64,000 nt of DNA, from the NCBI GenBank assembly GCA_016713365.1, contig JADJPG010000035.1, positions 1 through 64,000 of the forward strand, written 5' to 3'. The notes beneath the pieces are model-generated. The model was not told the origin of the DNA. It did no database searches and saw only the letters and a list, made by a program, of their open reading frames with translations. The DNA comes from Verrucomicrobiota bacterium. Its GTDB lineage: Bacteria; Verrucomicrobiota; Verrucomicrobiia; Limisphaerales; JADJPG01. Each line of letters opens with the position of its first letter. The first letter of the stretch is position 1. Of the stretch, positions 62,184 through 64,000 are shown piece after piece. Made by a program: the position numbers and the translations under genes.

Positions 62184-63980
62184 ATGAACGCAGAACAATT
62201 CGCCAAAGCCAAGGCGCTCGGCTTTTCCGACCGCCAGATCGCCCACCTGACCGGCACCACTGAGGACGCCGTGCGCGCCGAGCGCAAGAAGATCGGTCTT
62301 GTCCCGAGCTACCGGCTGGTGGACACCTGCGCGGCCGAGTTCGAAGCCTACACGCCCTATTACTATTCCACCTACGATCGCGGCGACGACGAGGTGAAGG
62401 GCAACGTGGCGAAGAAGGTGATGATTCTCGGCGGCGGCCCGAATCGCATCGGTCAGGGCATCGAGTTCGATTACTGCTGCGTTCACGCGGCGTTCGCGCT
62501 CAAGGAAGATGGCTTCGAGACCATCATGGTGAACTCGAACCCGGAAACCGTTTCCACCGACTACGACACGAGCGACAAACTGTTCTTCGAGCCGCTCACG
62601 CTGGAAGACGTGCTGCACATTTACGAACGCGAGAAGTGCTGGGGCGCCATCGCGCAATTCGGCGGGCAGACGCCGCTGAATCTCGCGCTCGGTTTGCAGA
62701 AGAACGGCGTGAACATCATCGGCACCTCGCCGCAGAGCATCGAGATCGCCGAGGACCGCAAGCTGTTCGCGGCGATGCTGGACAAGCTGAACATTCCCCA
62801 GCCGCCGAACGGCACGGCCACGACCGTCGAGGAAGCCCTCGTCATCGCCAAGCGGCTGACCTACCCCGTGCTCGTGCGTCCGTCATTCGTGCTCGGCGGG
62901 CGGGCGATGCAAATCGTCTTCTCCGAGCAGGAGCTGCGCGATTACTTCCACCACAACGCCGCGCTGGAGGCTTCGCCCGAACGGCCCGTGCTCGTGGACA
63001 AGTTCCTCGAAGACGCGACCGAAGTGGACGTGGATTGCATCACGGACGTGGGCCAGTTCAGCGATCCGAAGCAGGGCACGATCGTCATCGGCGGCATGCT
63101 GGAGCACATCGAGTTCGCGGGCGTTCACTCCGGCGACGCCGCGATGGTGCTGCCGCCGCACACGCTCTCGCAGAAGGCCATCGATACCATCCGCGAATAC
63201 ACCCACGCGATGGCGCGTGAGCTGAAGGTGATCGGCCTGATGAACGTGCAATACGCCGTGAAGGGCGAAACCGTTTACGTCCTCGAAGTGAACCCACGCG
63301 CGTCGCGCACCGTGCCGTTCGTCTCGAAGGCGATTGGCCGACCGCTCGCGAAGCTGGCGGCGAAGGTCATGGCCGGCAAGACGCTCAAGGAACTCGGCTT
63401 CACCGAAGAGATCTGGACGAAGTATTGGGCGGTAAAGGAGTCGGTGTTTCCGTTCAACCGCTTCCACGGCCAGGACATTTTGCTCTCGCCGGAAATGCGT
63501 TCCACCGGCGAAGTCATGGGTCTCGACGCCGATCTCGGCATCGCCTACGCGAAGTCGCAGATGGCTGCGAACTCACCGCTCCCGACCAAGGGCCGCGTGT
63601 TCATCAGCGTCAGCGACGCGCACAAGAAGGACGTGCCAGCCGTCGCGAAGGAGTTCATCGACCTCGGCTTCGACCTCATCGCCACTGGCGGCACGGCTTC
63701 CGTCATCGAGAAGGCCGGTCTGAAGGTGGAACGCATCTTCAAACTCGCGGAGGGCCGTCCGAACGCGCTCGATCTGCTGAAGAACCGCGAGATCCAGCTC
63801 GTCATCAACACGCCCGCCGGCCAGACGCCGCGCGCGGACGAGGTGAAGATTCGCACCACGGCGGTCTACACCGGCACGCCGATCATGACGACTCTGAGTG
63901 GCGCGAAAGCCGCCGCCCTCGGCATCGCGGCATTGAAGAAGAACGGTTACGCGGTGAAAACCGTGCAGGAGTATCACTGA
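62184..63980 (+). CDS. carB2: Carbamoyl-phosphate synthase large subunit, C-terminal half only
   Basis: 598 residues starting MNAEQFAKAKALGFSDRQIA, which aligns within the oligomerisation domain of full-length CarB (about residue 475-480 of 1073). Then VDTCAAEFEAYTPYYYSTY, the second ATP-grasp domain (about 75-460; LGGGPNRIGQGIEFDYC, VNSNPETVSTDYDTSD, FGGQTPLNLAL, VLVRPSFVLGGRAMQIV, EVNPRASRTVPFVSKAIG) and the allosteric MGS-like domain (about 465-598; GRVFISVSDAHKKDVPAVAK, DLIATGGTASVIEKAGL). The N-terminal synthetase half is not upstream; ispE is. A split carB occurs in some archaea and thermophiles, and the break point here agrees with that layout. Synthesises carbamoyl phosphate for pyrimidine and arginine with CarA and CarB1. 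Confidence 0.9.
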   Translation: MNAEQFAKAKALGFSDRQIAHLTGTTEDAVRAERKKIGLVPSYRLVDTCAAEFEAYTPYYYSTYDRGDDEVKGNVAKKVMILGGGPNRIGQGIEFDYCCVHAAFALKEDGFETIMVNSNPETVSTDYDTSDKLFFEPLTLEDVLHIYEREKCWGAIAQFGGQTPLNLALGLQKNGVNIIGTSPQSIEIAEDRKLFAAMLDKLNIPQPPNGTATTVEEALVIAKRLTYPVLVRPSFVLGGRAMQIVFSEQELRDYFHHNAALEASPERPVLVDKFLEDATEVDVDCITDVGQFSDPKQGTIVIGGMLEHIEFAGVHSGDAAMVLPPHTLSQKAIDTIREYTHAMARELKVIGLMNVQYAVKGETVYVLEVNPRASRTVPFVSKAIGRPLAKLAAKVMAGKTLKELGFTEEIWTKYWAVKESVFPFNRFHGQDILLSPEMRSTGEVMGLDADLGIAYAKSQMAANSPLPTKGRVFISVSDAHKKDVPAVAKEFIDLGFDLIATGGTASVIEKAGLKVERIFKLAEGRPNALDLLKNREIQLVINTPAGQTPRADEVKIRTTAVYTGTPIMTTLSGAKAAALGIAALKKNGYAVKTVQEYH

Positions 63981-64000
63981 GCAACCGCTCGATTTCCCCC

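Noticed and set aside
1..64000. CRISPR arrays, IS elements, prophage
   Set aside because: No regularly spaced direct repeats, transposase motifs or phage structural genes were noticed on either strand.

Overview
The window is a GC-rich (roughly 60%) bacterial chromosome segment whose gene content fits the phylum Verrucomicrobiota, probably a subdivision-3 (Limisphaerales/Pedosphaera-like) lineage. This rests on gene content, not a search. Pointers are an exosortase-associated TIGR04073-type protein (60.7 kb), a prepilin-like protein with an H-x(n)-DG C-terminal motif (17.2 kb), a beta-helix surface protein ending in the F-[FY]-x-V style tail common in this phylum (15.5 kb), a rpsP-khpA-trmD-rplS operon, and a diderm envelope (Tol-Pal, LpxD, WaaA/KdtA). 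No plasmid, phage, IS or CRISPR signature was seen. Apart from a possible short palindromic element inside one gene, the DNA reads as core chromosome.

Layout. 0-3.8 kb: ABC-2 exporter ATPase, permease and a conserved hypothetical, all riddled with frameshifts. 3.8-8.4 kb: CusF-SCO1 fusion, MntR/DtxR-type regulator, small hypothetical, a response regulator lacking its phospho-Asp, a histone-deacetylase-like hydrolase and a dual-specificity phosphatase. 8.7-14.2 kb: a complete tolQ-tolR-tolA-tolB-pal set followed by tatA and tatC, then fabD on the other strand. The tatC/fabD junction holds a mirrored heptad-repeat array. 15.5-27.1 kb: ten tightly packed or overlapping genes on one strand (beta-helix protein, prepilin, anchored unknown, COG4671-like glycosyltransferase, three GT4 glycosyltransferases, an MsbA-like exporter and two APH-fold kinases). 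This looks like an undescribed glycoside/glycolipid assembly and export locus and is the best candidate for a new system. 27.2-29.8 kb: an amidohydrolase and a MraY/WecA-family protein, both missing canonical catalytic residues.

30-46 kb is mostly housekeeping: rpsP-khpA-trmD-rplS, a MOSC protein, a sugar-isomerase-like protein, waaA, an SUMF1-domain protein, uvrC, typA, a CBS/DRTGG type II pyrophosphatase, an orphan parA, tRNA-Gln with a small lipoprotein behind it, lpxD and panD. 46-64 kb: Gfo/Idh/MocA oxidoreductase, POT transporter, SLC13/RCK transporter, a 1443-residue GH13-GH133 bifunctional glycogen debranching protein with an overlapping GDPD, small membrane proteins, mnmE, DUF456, TIGR04073, ispE and a stand-alone C-terminal half of carbamoyl-phosphate synthase (carB2).

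A caution for the reader: many conserved genes carry single-base indels or nonsense changes (ABC cluster, tatA, tatC, MOSC, SUMF1, typA, POT transporter, small membrane protein at 57.5 kb). They hit genes that should be functional and are densest at the left end, so base-calling or consensus error is more likely than real pseudogenisation. I annotate the reconstructed genes and mark the breaks.
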